Positions 35,676 to 43,406 of a stretch of 64,000 nucleotides of DNA are shown in pieces. The notes under the pieces were generated by a model. That model had not been told where the DNA came from, searched no databases, and saw only the letters and a program-made list of their open reading frames with translations. Made by a program: the position numbers and the translations under genes. Origin of the DNA: DAHUXN01 sp963729815 (GTDB lineage Bacteria; Acidobacteriota; Terriglobia; Acidiferrales; UBA7541). How positions within the stretch are numbered: the stretch's first letter is position 1; each line of letters begins with the position of its first letter. The stretch is from the NCBI GenBank assembly GCA_963729815.1, contig CAVSPU010000002.1, positions 930,001 to 994,000 of the forward strand. The letters run 5' to 3'.

Positions 35676-36231
35676 CAGATGCGAACTCGATTTCCCGCCG
35701 CTCCTATGCTCTCGATACCCGATTACGCGCTAAACGCACAAATCATGGCTTGCTCGGTCCGTATCGAACCGAGCATGAAATTGAAGTTCGAAGCGAACCA
35801 CCATTAAGTATTAAGGCCGCCGTCCCGAATCGTTGAAAACAAATTGCGCAGGAAACTGGCGCGCCCCAGGGGGACGATCGTAGAACTTTTCTGCGGGGAT
35901 TCGTGGCGGGTATGTCGCAATTTGAGCTCCCTGCCGGACTTAGCCTGTAGCCTGTTCGGAACCCCTGGGGAACTTGTCCCGTAATCCGGCTTCCATGATA
36001 GGTTTTTGTCAAGAGGGCAAAAACTCTCCTGGCGCGCTTCGGAGGAGCGCGCCAAAGGAAACGAGGCGTAGAAATATCGTTGCATCCGACGGACATCAGG
36101 GTCACTCTTAGCAAGAGCAAATCAAGATTTCGGCCAGGCTGCATTTAGGCCATTCCTGGGAATGGCTTCCAGGCGCGATTCGCTTCCCCCTTCCTTAGAA
36201 ACAGACTCCCAAACTGAAGTACCCGGCGATC
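35676..36231. other. Intergenic region with a dispersed repeat
   Basis: About 550 bases between the deaminase and the PilZ-DnaJ gene. It contains one copy of the GGGGACGATC repeat (35871-35997) and a short inverted pair TGGCGCGC / GCGCGCCA near 36032-36055. A reverse frame of 133 codons crosses it but is largely the repeat read in antisense and has no ribosome site or domain. Confidence 0.5.
35871..35997. repeat. GGGGACGATC-TAGAACTTTTCTG dispersed repeat, copy 2
   Basis: Begins GGGGGACGATCGTAGAACTT at about 35870 and continues TTCTG, then TTCGTGG, CCTGTAGCCTGTT and CCCGTAATCC in the same order as the copy at 17099-17235. Both copies lie in gene-poor spacers. Confidence 0.6.
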
Positions 36232-37365
36232 ATGGCTGCCGAGCGAGTGAACCGTCGAAAGCATCCGCGCATCCGCGCGCCGAAAGGCATGTGGGTGGGA
36301 TGGAGATCCGCGGCCCAAACGAGCACTGCGCGCGCGGAAAACATGGGCCTGGGAGGACTGTTTCTGCGAACGGAGAACCCCGCGAGCAACGGATCGATGC
36401 TTGAGCTAGTTTTTGATTTGCCGACGGGCGAGGTTCGCGCGCGTACGATCGTGCGTAGATCGATGCCGGGGAGAGGCATGGGCGTACAGTTCACCCAGAT
36501 GCGGCCAGAGGACCGAGCGAGGCTGAATCGATATTTGACCCGGGAAGTAGCGATGCAAGAGATTCCAACCGCCCTGCCTCGAACTGAGTCTCAGCCCAGC
36601 AATTCCTGTCCCGTGCTCGTTCCGCAAACAGAGGAGATGGTTCGGGAGCGATTCGAGAAGGAGGTCCAGAAGCTGATCGAGCTGACTGGGAAGGGAACGT
36701 ATTATCAACTTCTGAGAGTTACGTCTGAATCTTCTAGGGACGAAGTCAAGAGAAGGTATTACGAGCTGGCTCGGAAATTTCATCCGGACAGGCATTCGGG
36801 AGGCGGCGAGTTGATGGGACGTCTTAAAGAGCTGATGACCATTACCACGGAAGCTTACAGGACCATCGAGAACGAACAGAGGCGAGCCGAGTACGACAAA
36901 TCGCTGGCCGATTTCGGCGCTTTTGACCTGCGCCGGCAGAAAAGCAAAAGTGAGGAATCGCTGCAAGAATGGCTCAAGCGAGCCAACGAGTGCCTGCGCG
37001 CCGGAAACTTCGCCGGGTCGATCGTGTCGCTGCGCAAATGCACGGAAGCGGCTCCGGACAACGCGTTGTATCACGCCATGCTGGCGCGCAGCCTGGGCAG
37101 CCTGCCTCAATACCACAACGAGGCGCTCGAGCATTTTCAGCGGGCGATCGACCTCGATCCCTGGAAAGAAGCGGTCTACCTTCAGTTTGCCGATTTGCTG
37201 GAAACGATGCAGCTGGCCAGCCGCGCCAGCGCGGTCTATGCGCGGCTTCTGGAAATCAACCCGATGCAAGACAAGGCTCGCGAGCGGCTCGGCTCGCTCG
37301 GAGGCAAGAGAAAAGGCGAAAGAACTCCAGGGCGAGTGTCGCAACTGTTCGGGAAAAAGAGCTGA
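36232..37365 (+). CDS. PilZ - DnaJ - TPR fusion protein
   Basis: 377 residues in three parts. Residues about 5-105 form a PilZ domain (RRKHPRIRAPKGMWVGW, NMGLGGLFLRTENPASNGS), a fold that often binds cyclic di-GMP. Residues about 155-225 are a J domain with the catalytic HPD in RKFHPDRHSGG, preceded by YYQLLRVTSESSRDEVKRRY. Residues about 240-365 are TPR-like helices (ANECLRAGNFAGSIVSLRK, LEHFQRAIDLDPWKEAVYL, YARLLEINPMQDKARERLG). J domains stimulate Hsp70 ATPase; fusing one to PilZ suggests second-messenger-controlled recruitment of a chaperone. No signal or membrane segment, so cytoplasmic. The start lacks a clear ribosome site. Confidence 0.87.
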   Translation: MAAERVNRRKHPRIRAPKGMWVGWRSAAQTSTARAENMGLGGLFLRTENPASNGSMLELVFDLPTGEVRARTIVRRSMPGRGMGVQFTQMRPEDRARLNRYLTREVAMQEIPTALPRTESQPSNSCPVLVPQTEEMVRERFEKEVQKLIELTGKGTYYQLLRVTSESSRDEVKRRYYELARKFHPDRHSGGGELMGRLKELMTITTEAYRTIENEQRRAEYDKSLADFGAFDLRRQKSKSEESLQEWLKRANECLRAGNFAGSIVSLRKCTEAAPDNALYHAMLARSLGSLPQYHNEALEHFQRAIDLDPWKEAVYLQFADLLETMQLASRASAVYARLLEINPMQDKARERLGSLGGKRKGERTPGRVSQLFGKKS

Positions 37366-37582
37366 ATCAAAATAGCCTTTGCAAGCGCGCTCGATGGCAC
37401 ACTCAAATTGTTCTGCGCAGACGCGGCGTACTCGGAAACTTGATTGCGGAAGACCGTCTGAACCGGCAGCGGTTACTGGACAAGCGAAGCTTGATCGGTT
37501 TCATATGCACCAGCGCGGATTCAGTTCGAAACGAACAAAAGGGTATTGTCCGAACTCCTTGAAGATAAACCGCCTCAAAAAC

Positions 37583-37659
37583 TGGCGCGCCCGGAGAGAT
37601 TCGAACTCCCGACCCTCTGCTTCGAAGGCAGATGCTCTATCCAGCTGAGCTACGGGCGC
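37583..37659 (-). tRNA. tRNA-Arg (anticodon TCG), CCA encoded
   Basis: Reverse strand. Acceptor GCGCCCG with CGGGCGC, D arm AGCTCAGCTGGATAGAGC, anticodon arm TCTGC-CTTCGAA-GCAGA giving anticodon TCG (reads CGA/CGG), T arm GTTCGAATC, discriminator G and genomic CCA. Outside the anticodon arm it is nearly identical to the tRNA-Arg(ACG) at 19534-19610. Confidence 0.96.
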
Positions 37660-37769
37660 GTTTCAAGACAAATATCCGGTTTGTTTGCTGCGCGCAACGA
37701 TTTTCTTCCGCAACGTGGAAATTCAGGGTTCGAGGACGCCAGCATCGGCATCTGTCGGGTTGTGAGCAT

Positions 37770-38348
37770 TCAGCGCGGATGCCGCCCGCGTCCAAACGTG
37801 AACACCACGCCCGACGCGACGTAAAGATTGTTCTGCTGGGTTTGCAGGAAAGGAGTGTGAAAATAATCCACATCGATCGCTCGCAGCGACCAATGCCGCG
37901 TCAGCGGAATATCGAATCCGCCGCCCGTTTTGTACGAAAATCCGTTCTCGGAATATTTCGACGCTGGCCCCGGTCCTGTCACGTTCAAATCCAGCCGCGA
38001 ACCGCCGACGAAAAACTCAGCAAACGGCGTCACCGGAAGAAATCTCCGGTGAAGAAAAACGCGCGGCCCAAAATCGTTCGTATAAATTCGCGTGGTTGCG
38101 CCGGGAATTGTCCCAAACTCCGCGATGCCGTCACCATAGATTTGCAGCCACGACGTCACGTTCAGCGCGAGCGAACCGTAGGCGCCGTTCATGTTCGGCC
38201 AGCCGGGTCCCGCGTTGAATTGCGTGAACGCGTAACCCCCGCTCACTTCGATCGTCTTGCCGCGATGCAGCCCTTTTGCGCGCCCCTGCGCCGAGGCGGG
38301 CATCGCCATCAAAATCATCGCCCATGCCACCACGACCCGCCTCAGCAT
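37770..38348 (-). CDS. Small outer-membrane beta-barrel protein
   Basis: 192 residues; GGAAAGG ribosome site. Signal peptide MLRRVVVAWAMILMAMPASA followed by QGRAKG. The mature part alternates polar and aromatic residues: TIEVSGGYAFTQFNAG, GSLALNVTSWLQIYGDG, VTPFAEFFVGGSRLDLNVTG, FSYKTGGGFDIPLTRHWSLR, consistent with an eight-stranded OmpA/OmpW-like barrel ending VVFTFGRGRHPR. It is a common acidobacterial type. It lies just downstream of the tRNA on the same strand. Function unknown. Confidence 0.8.
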   Translation of the reverse strand: MLRRVVVAWAMILMAMPASAQGRAKGLHRGKTIEVSGGYAFTQFNAGPGWPNMNGAYGSLALNVTSWLQIYGDGIAEFGTIPGATTRIYTNDFGPRVFLHRRFLPVTPFAEFFVGGSRLDLNVTGPGPASKYSENGFSYKTGGGFDIPLTRHWSLRAIDVDYFHTPFLQTQQNNLYVASGVVFTFGRGRHPR

Positions 38349-38597
38349 GTTCCTGCCTTTCCCCGGGCACGCGGCCCAACTCCGTTTTTTGTATCGCTCG
38401 CCTCGTAATCGATGAAGGCAACTGACTGGGGATCTCTAGAGTGACAACTTTTCGCATTACTTTCAACTCGCCCTCTCCCGGCGCGTCCTATGCATCACGG
38501 GTCAGCCGCCTGGCCGCTCGGCGTTTCTCGCGTGCCGCCCGTCCCGCCGTGCTAGAATCGCGCAACGTCACGTGCGGCCTTCCGTGACCCAGCCCGC

Positions 38598-39317
38598 ATG
38601 CTCGAACGCGCCTCGCATCGCCCGCTCGCGAAACTCGCGAAGATTCTCGACCTCCTCCAAATCTGTTACGGCAAGCCCAAGCCGCCTCAGCTCACCGATC
38701 CTTATGAGATGCTCCTGCATCGCAACGCCGGCTATCCGCAATCCGACGACCTCTGCGACAAGGGCTTTCTCGCGCTGCAAGCGGCCATCGGCCTCGAGCC
38801 CGAGAAAATTCTCGCCGCGCCCGCCGCGAAGCTTCGCGAAGCCATGCGCGGCAGCGGGATGAAACCCGAGCTGCGCGCGCGCCGCCTGAAAGAGATCGCC
38901 GCTCGCATCCTCGACGAATTTTCCGGCGACCTTCGCGCCGCGCTTCGCCGCTCGCCCGCGAAAGCCCGGGCCGCGCTGAAACAATTCTCCACCGTCGGCG
39001 ACTCGACCGCCGAAAAAATCCTGCTCTTCGCGAAAATCGCGCCGGTCGCCGCGCTGCCGTCGAATTGCATCCACGTTCCGTTGCGGCTGGGCTTGGGCGC
39101 GGATCCCGCGCTCGCGCAAACCAACTGGAGCCGCGCCTACCGTTCCGCGCAGGAAGCCATCGCCGCGCAGCTTCCCGAAAACTTCCCCGCGCGCCTCCGC
39201 GCTTACCAGCTCCTGAAAACCCACGGCCAGCAAACCTGCAAGCTCGCGAATCCCCTCTGCGACGACTGTCCCGTCTCCCGTGTCTGCCCCTTCTACCTCC
39301 ACCAGCCGCTCTTTTGA
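38598..39317 (+). CDS. Endonuclease III-like HhH-GPD protein with altered active site
   Basis: 239 residues, EndoIII/MutY fold. The [4Fe-4S] cluster loop is intact, C214-x6-C221-x2-C224-x5-C230 (TCKLANPLCDDCPVSRVC), as is the helix-hairpin-helix region (QFSTVGDSTAEKILLFA). The catalytic residues are not: the Lys of LPGVGxKTA is Ser136 here, and the Asp of VDTHV is Cys157 (SNCIHVPLRLG). MutY also lacks the Lys but keeps the Asp. So this protein should bind DNA and a cluster but probably lacks classical glycosylase/lyase activity. A TAGAAT -10 box lies about 40 bases upstream. The family assignment is secure; function is not. Confidence 0.87.
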   Translation: MLERASHRPLAKLAKILDLLQICYGKPKPPQLTDPYEMLLHRNAGYPQSDDLCDKGFLALQAAIGLEPEKILAAPAAKLREAMRGSGMKPELRARRLKEIAARILDEFSGDLRAALRRSPAKARAALKQFSTVGDSTAEKILLFAKIAPVAALPSNCIHVPLRLGLGADPALAQTNWSRAYRSAQEAIAAQLPENFPARLRAYQLLKTHGQQTCKLANPLCDDCPVSRVCPFYLHQPLF

Positions 39318-39413
39318 TCAGCCTTGCCGCAAGCCATCGCTCGCTTGACACTCTTGCGCGTCGAGCGTAGTGTCTTGCCACTTCAAATCCATCCGTCTCT
39401 CGAGGAGGGAATC

Positions 39414-39617
39414 ATGCCCAGCCGCGCGAAATCTGCCGTTTCCAGAATTCTCGTTCCCGTGGTCGTCGGTGCCATCGGATTCATCAATCTCTCCGAGCGC
39501 CCGCGCTTCCAAGCTTTTCATACCGTCGACGTCATTCAACTCCTCGCCACCGGCATGTGCTTCGGCGTCGCCCTCGCCGCCATCTTCGTCCTCCTCCGCA
39601 AATCCCAGCCGCAATAA
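39414..39617 (+). CDS. Small two-helix membrane protein
   Basis: 67 residues. ATG 39414 is chosen because GAGGAGGG lies six bases upstream, giving MPSRAKSAVSRILVPVVVGA. Two hydrophobic segments (residues 10-24 and 41-60, VIQLLATGMCFGVALAAIFV) flank a short loop ERPRFQAFHTVD; the C-terminus is LLRKSQPQ. No known domain. It follows the EndoIII-like gene by about 95 bases. Plausible true gene on ribosome site and topology. Confidence 0.6.
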   Translation: MPSRAKSAVSRILVPVVVGAIGFINLSERPRFQAFHTVDVIQLLATGMCFGVALAAIFVLLRKSQPQ

Positions 39618-39787
39618 ATTTCCGCCTGCGATGTGGACCGCACTCCGCAGTCTGTCGGTTCCTGCGCTCGACTTCAAAATTAGACGCGCAGGAAGGATTG
39701 GCCGGGCGGCGGATTTCAATCACCGGCCCAGCAGCGGGGAATTTTTCCTATTGCAGTTAACTCGGATGACCCAGAGAGCGAATGTCC

Positions 39788-40546
39788 TTAACCCCGGCTC
39801 GTGCCTGCAGACTCTTCTGAGCGGCGGCGCCCGAAAAAGTCCGCGACAATCCATGCCGACCCGGCGATCGCCTGAGTCTCCAGACCTTCGGACCAGTTCA
39901 CAAAACTATGGTGATTGGCAACGAGCGCCGGCAGCCACACCAGCAACCCGAATCCCACGAGCATCGCCGTGGTCAATCGCGACGCGAGCAAGACCATCAC
40001 CCCCGTGAGCAGCGCGATACTGGCAAGAGCAAACGCAGCGGTCGTTGCAACCGCCCAGAACATTTGCCCCGGCGGAATCCATTTCGGAACAAGACTCGCC
40101 GTCGAAGAAAGATAGAAAAGCTGTTCCAGCGCGAACGAAATAGAACAAATACCGAACGAGTAGTACCCGATCTGCGCCCATCTTGACCTTCGTCCCGCCG
40201 CGATTCGGCCGGAACACGCAAACAAAATCAACGCCCCGGAGACGTATGAGAATTGCTCGAAGAAGTTGCCAAAGTTATTGTAGACCAGCGGATGCTTAAT
40301 GATGAACGGTACGCCCAGCAACGCGAAGAAGAGGTAGATTGCGCCCAGCGCCGCAGCACCGGCACGCGCCGTTCCCGGCCAAAGAACGGCTACGCCTCCC
40401 AGGATTTCGATGACGGCCAGGATGTAGATGAGAATCCCGCGGTGAGGAACGCCTGCAAGCGCGTCGTAGTTATGCCACACGAGCGCGCAGATGCCGGAAC
40501 CAATCGTCGTCAAGCCATAGACGTAACGCCCAAGAGAATATTTCAT
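39788..40546 (-). CDS. DoxX-like multi-pass membrane protein
   Basis: 252 residues with about seven hydrophobic segments. It resembles DoxX/DoxD-like inner-membrane proteins: GRYVYGLTTIGSGICALVW, then LAVIEILGGVAVLWPGTARA (the typical EILGGLALLxPxTAR segment), IYLFFALLGVPFIIKHPLVY and a C-terminal third ending in a charged tail (FGRRRSEESAG). DoxX proteins accompany redox and stress systems in other bacteria. A weak AAAGG ribosome site precedes the ATG. It has no obvious partner: the upstream flank is a repeat patch and the downstream flank is non-coding. Confidence 0.75.
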   Translation of the reverse strand: MKYSLGRYVYGLTTIGSGICALVWHNYDALAGVPHRGILIYILAVIEILGGVAVLWPGTARAGAAALGAIYLFFALLGVPFIIKHPLVYNNFGNFFEQFSYVSGALILFACSGRIAAGRRSRWAQIGYYSFGICSISFALEQLFYLSSTASLVPKWIPPGQMFWAVATTAAFALASIALLTGVMVLLASRLTTAMLVGFGLLVWLPALVANHHSFVNWSEGLETQAIAGSAWIVADFFGRRRSEESAGTSRG

Positions 40547-40771
40547 TTCAGCGCCTTTGCCGGAACGAGTGCCGATACCTTATATCAATCCTCGCACGCT
40601 GTCATCCCGCGCCGCTCCCCCGGCCGCTGTCATTCCGAGCTTGCCCGCCGCGGCGGGCGAGGATGCGACTAGCATCCGACGAGCCTGCCTGCCGCTTTGC
40701 TTTTCGTTGTCATCCCGAACCCAGCCCGCTGCCTTTGCGGGATAGCGGTGAGGGATCTGCTTCTTGTTCTT

Positions 40772-40817
40772 GTAGGGGCGACCCTGCCCGCCGAGGCGGG
40801 CCTTGGGTCGCCCGCGC
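40772..40817. repeat. 46-base direct repeat, copy 1
   Basis: GTAGGGGCGACCCTGCCCGC followed by CGAGGCGGGCCTTGGGTCGC and CCGCGC. It matches 41139-41184 with a single base difference. The outer ends GGGCGACCC and GGGTCGCCC are inverted repeats, so each unit can form a hairpin. Confidence 0.85.
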
Positions 40818-41138
40818 CTGCCCGCTTGGGCGGGCGACTCCCAGAGTCGCGTTCGCCGGGTGCCCCATTCTTTGCGCCGTTTGCACAGGGTGGGATCTCT
40901 CGCCTTACGGTCTCATCCCGCCCTGAGTGCCGTCGCGAAAGGAACCCGGTCGCGTTTTTTGCGAACGGGGTGAGGCCTGCCCGCCGCAGGCGGGGATCTG
41001 CTTTGCCTCTCTGGAGTGCGGCGGTCCGCCTCGCGGACTCCCGTGGAGCGGGAGCTCGACGCCGCTTTGTCTGCCACAGGCGCTCGGCCTGTGTGCCGTA
41101 ACGTAAGCGCCGGGTCCATCCCGCGTGTCGTGGCACTC

Positions 41139-41184
41139 GTAGGGGCGACCCTGCCCACCGAGGCGGGCCTTGGGTCGCCCGCGC
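41139..41184. repeat. 46-base direct repeat, copy 2
   Basis: Same unit as 40772-40817 with A instead of G in CCTGCCCACCGAGG. It ends 115 bases before the ATPase/Toprim cassette. Confidence 0.85.
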
Positions 41185-41298
41185 GATGCGCGGCATCGCG
41201 AGCGACACATTCGCGCACACGTCAGCCTTGCGCAAATCGCCCTTTTGGCTGGACATAACTTGTGATGTAGACTCTCCTCAGCCTTTCGGAAGGAAAGC

Positions 41299-42531
41299 AT
41301 GCTGAAAAGAATCGCGATAGAAAACTACCGCTCTTGTCTAAAGACAGTTATCGATCTAGATTCTAACCTTTCGGTATTAATTGGTCCAAACGGCAGCGGC
41401 AAGACCAACATACTCCAGGCAATCATGCTCTTACACAAAATGAACCAAGAAGATGAAGTTCGCCCGTTTAGGCGTATAGCGAACCGCCCCAATCCACGCC
41501 TGAGGGCAACGTTCAGCGTTCCTGGAGTGCAGGTAAACCTCAACGCTTCGGTCGCATGCAGGCCGGACAACTCCAATAACGACATTATGGTGGGATCCTC
41601 CCAAAGATGGACTCTAAAGACACCCGACGGCAAGCGCACATCGTTTCCGATTCCGCTTGCCCTAGCTGTCCACGCAAGGCATCACCACCTCGACTATTAC
41701 TACGCCCGACGATACTATCTCTTCCGAAGCGTCCGTGCTTCCCGATCGGAACGTAGGATAGAGATACCAGATGTCGCAAGAGCCGCTCTTCTAAAGGTTT
41801 TTTCATTCTGCACCGGGATGAGATACTATGGTGCCTCCCAATTCACAAACCCCGGCGTATGCCCAGCCTCGTTCGAGATCGAGCGTGACGAGACCCGGAG
41901 CAGGTCTCTTCGGCTCCACGGGCACGCGAGGACTCTTTTCAACATGTACTCAGCTCAAAAGACAGAGCGATACAGGCAGTTTATCGAAGTCGTGGGCCCC
42001 AGAGGACTGCGCCTCATCGACAAAGTAAGCTTTAAGGAAGTACAAACCTCGTCCACCGAGTACTCAGTCCGCGTCGGCGGCAACGTCGAGGCCCGACGGC
42101 GGCGCAACCTACTTGTTGTCCCACAGTTCAAGATCGGTAGACAAACGCTTTCACCAAACCAGCTGTCAGAGGGAACATTTAAAACCCTGGCGCTACTGTT
42201 CCATGTAATAACCGAAGAGAGCACCGCCCTACTGATCGAAGAACCAGAGGTCTGCGTACATCACGGGCTGCTCTCAAGCATACTCGAACTGATCAAATCG
42301 CATTCGCGACAAAAACAAATGATTCTCTCGACGCACTCCGACTACGTCTTGGACCATGTCAAACCCGAAAACGTATACAGAGTCGCGCTTGACCAACCGG
42401 CCGGAACAACCGTAAGCCACATCCCGCGAACGATGAACGTAAAGGAACTTCGTGCCCTTCGCGAGTATCTCGAGAAGGAGGGAAACCTCGGCGAGTACTG
42501 GCGCGAGGGCGGCCTGGGAGACCAGCCGTGA
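41299..42531 (+). CDS. OLD-like AAA family ATPase
   Basis: 410 residues, GGAAGGAAAG ribosome site. ABC/RecF-like ATPase: MLKRIAIENYRSCLKTVIDL, Walker A GPNGSGKT (G29-T36), a signature-type motif LSEGTFKTLALLFHV, Walker B ALLIEEPEVCVHH, and the H-loop STHSDYVLDHV. The C-terminus ends LGEYWREGGLGD, a motif recurrent in ATPases paired with small Toprim-like proteins. It lacks its own Toprim domain. It overlaps the next gene by four bases (GTGA). Base composition is visibly lower in GC and richer in CTA/ATA/AGA codons than neighbours, so recent acquisition is likely. Role inferred: ATP-dependent sensor/loader of a defence module. Confidence 0.87.
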   Translation: MLKRIAIENYRSCLKTVIDLDSNLSVLIGPNGSGKTNILQAIMLLHKMNQEDEVRPFRRIANRPNPRLRATFSVPGVQVNLNASVACRPDNSNNDIMVGSSQRWTLKTPDGKRTSFPIPLALAVHARHHHLDYYYARRYYLFRSVRASRSERRIEIPDVARAALLKVFSFCTGMRYYGASQFTNPGVCPASFEIERDETRSRSLRLHGHARTLFNMYSAQKTERYRQFIEVVGPRGLRLIDKVSFKEVQTSSTEYSVRVGGNVEARRRRNLLVVPQFKIGRQTLSPNQLSEGTFKTLALLFHVITEESTALLIEEPEVCVHHGLLSSILELIKSHSRQKQMILSTHSDYVLDHVKPENVYRVALDQPAGTTVSHIPRTMNVKELRALREYLEKEGNLGEYWREGGLGDQP

Positions 42532-43100
42532 GAATCGGCATCATAGCCGAAGACGATAGCGACATCGCGGTCCTTCGCGAACTTACGCTGTCGATCCTGA
42601 GACCGCACTTGACAACATTCAAGAAGTTTGTGGGCAACGGCTGCGGGAAATTGCGACGCAAATGCGGAGCTTGGACGCGCAATCTTGTCCAACAGGACTG
42701 CCACCGGATCATCGTGGTCCATGACCTTGATCAAAACGACGAGGGCGAGCTTCGAAGGGAGCTTCAAAGGGCAATTGCTCCGGCACGAGCCCAGGACACG
42801 GTCGTCCTCATACCCAAGAGAGAAATCGAAGCTTGGCTATTGTACGACGCCGACGCCATTGCCCGAGCATTTCGGGAACACCTTCGACCGCGCCTGCCCG
42901 GAAATCCAGAATTACTCGCAGATCCAAAGAAGAGCCTCCGCGAAATCATTTGGAAACGCTATCGAAAGCAATATCTCAACACCGTTCATAATAGCCAAAT
43001 CGCAAAGCACATCCAGATATCCCGCTTAAGACGCGCCGGATCGTTTCTACCGCACCTCACATTCACAGCCAAAGTGAGGGCTGCCATCCAACAAACCTGA
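42528..43100 (+). CDS. Toprim-like (DUF4276/RloB-type) partner of the ATPase
   Basis: 190 residues from GTG 42528. The pattern of a Toprim fold is visible: E8 in IAEDDSDIAVLREL, the D66-x-D68 pair in IIVVHDLDQNDEG, and a late acidic patch EIEAWLLYDADAI (E101) as in DUF4276 and RloB-like proteins. A basic stretch (WKRYRKQYLNTVHNSQIAKH) follows. Such proteins pair with AAA ATPases in OLD-like and PARIS-like systems where the Toprim part cleaves nucleic acid. Nuclease activity is inferred from the residues only. Same lower-GC composition as the ATPase, to which it is translationally coupled. Confidence 0.75.
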   Translation: MRIGIIAEDDSDIAVLRELTLSILRPHLTTFKKFVGNGCGKLRRKCGAWTRNLVQQDCHRIIVVHDLDQNDEGELRRELQRAIAPARAQDTVVLIPKREIEAWLLYDADAIARAFREHLRPRLPGNPELLADPKKSLREIIWKRYRKQYLNTVHNSQIAKHIQISRLRRAGSFLPHLTFTAKVRAAIQQT

Positions 43101-43203
43101 GGAGTCAAGTCAACTTTTTTGTTGACTTTCAGTTAACTCTATGGTACACAGTAGTTTCGGCTGGAATTCCAGCCGTGCAGTAACAGAAATGAATAGGAAA
43201 AAC

Positions 43204-43235
43204 GCAAGCCGCGGAAACGCGGCTTTTCGCTTTTT
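43204..43235 (+). terminator. Rho-independent terminator after the ATPase/Toprim cassette
   Basis: Stem AAGCCGCG-GAAA-CGCGGCTT with a GAAA tetraloop, flanked by GC...GC and followed by TTTTT at 43231-43235. It lies about 105 bases after the stop of the Toprim-like gene and probably ends that transcript. Confidence 0.75.
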
Positions 43236-43250
43236 ATACGCTTGGGAGGA

Positions 43251-43330
43251 TTCTAATCGCTTATCTATGAAGAATTAGAACTCGATGCAACTGATAGAAA
43301 ACAAACAACGGGAGGCGTTTCTAATCGCTG
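43251..43330 (+). repeat. TTCTAATCGC dispersed repeat, copy 2
   Basis: Boxes TTCTAAT at 43251-43257, ATTAGAA at 43274-43280 and TTCTAAT at 43319-43325. Spacings are 23 and 45 bases (21 and 44 in the other copies). The internal AAACAAA stretch is present. More divergent than copies 1 and 3. Confidence 0.75.
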
Positions 43331-43406
43331 ATTCTTTCGGTTTTTTGAAAAACTTTGCGATTTCGGACACTGGCCTCGCGCGGCCACTTGCAAGTCCAGC
43401 ATTGAT

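Larger units (their letters stand above)
40547..41298. repeat. GC-rich intergenic repeat patch
   Basis: About 750 bases without a gene. It is made of repeated GC-rich blocks such as TGTCATCCCGAACCCAG, GTGAGGGATCTGCTT, GCCTGCCCGCCGCAGGCGGG and two copies of a 46-base unit (below), with many inverted pairs (GCCCGCCGCGGCGGGC, CCCGCTTGGGCGGG). Sequences of the TGTCAT-CCCGAGC...AGGGATCTGC type are common dispersed repeats in Acidobacteria. No ORF here has a ribosome site or domain. Confidence 0.7.

Noticed and set aside
37632..38408. 258-codon forward frame
   Set aside because: Begins inside the tRNA-Arg and runs antisense to the outer-membrane protein gene.
40547..41298. CRISPR array
   Set aside because: Repeats are few, irregularly spaced and not separated by uniform spacers; no cas genes are in the window.
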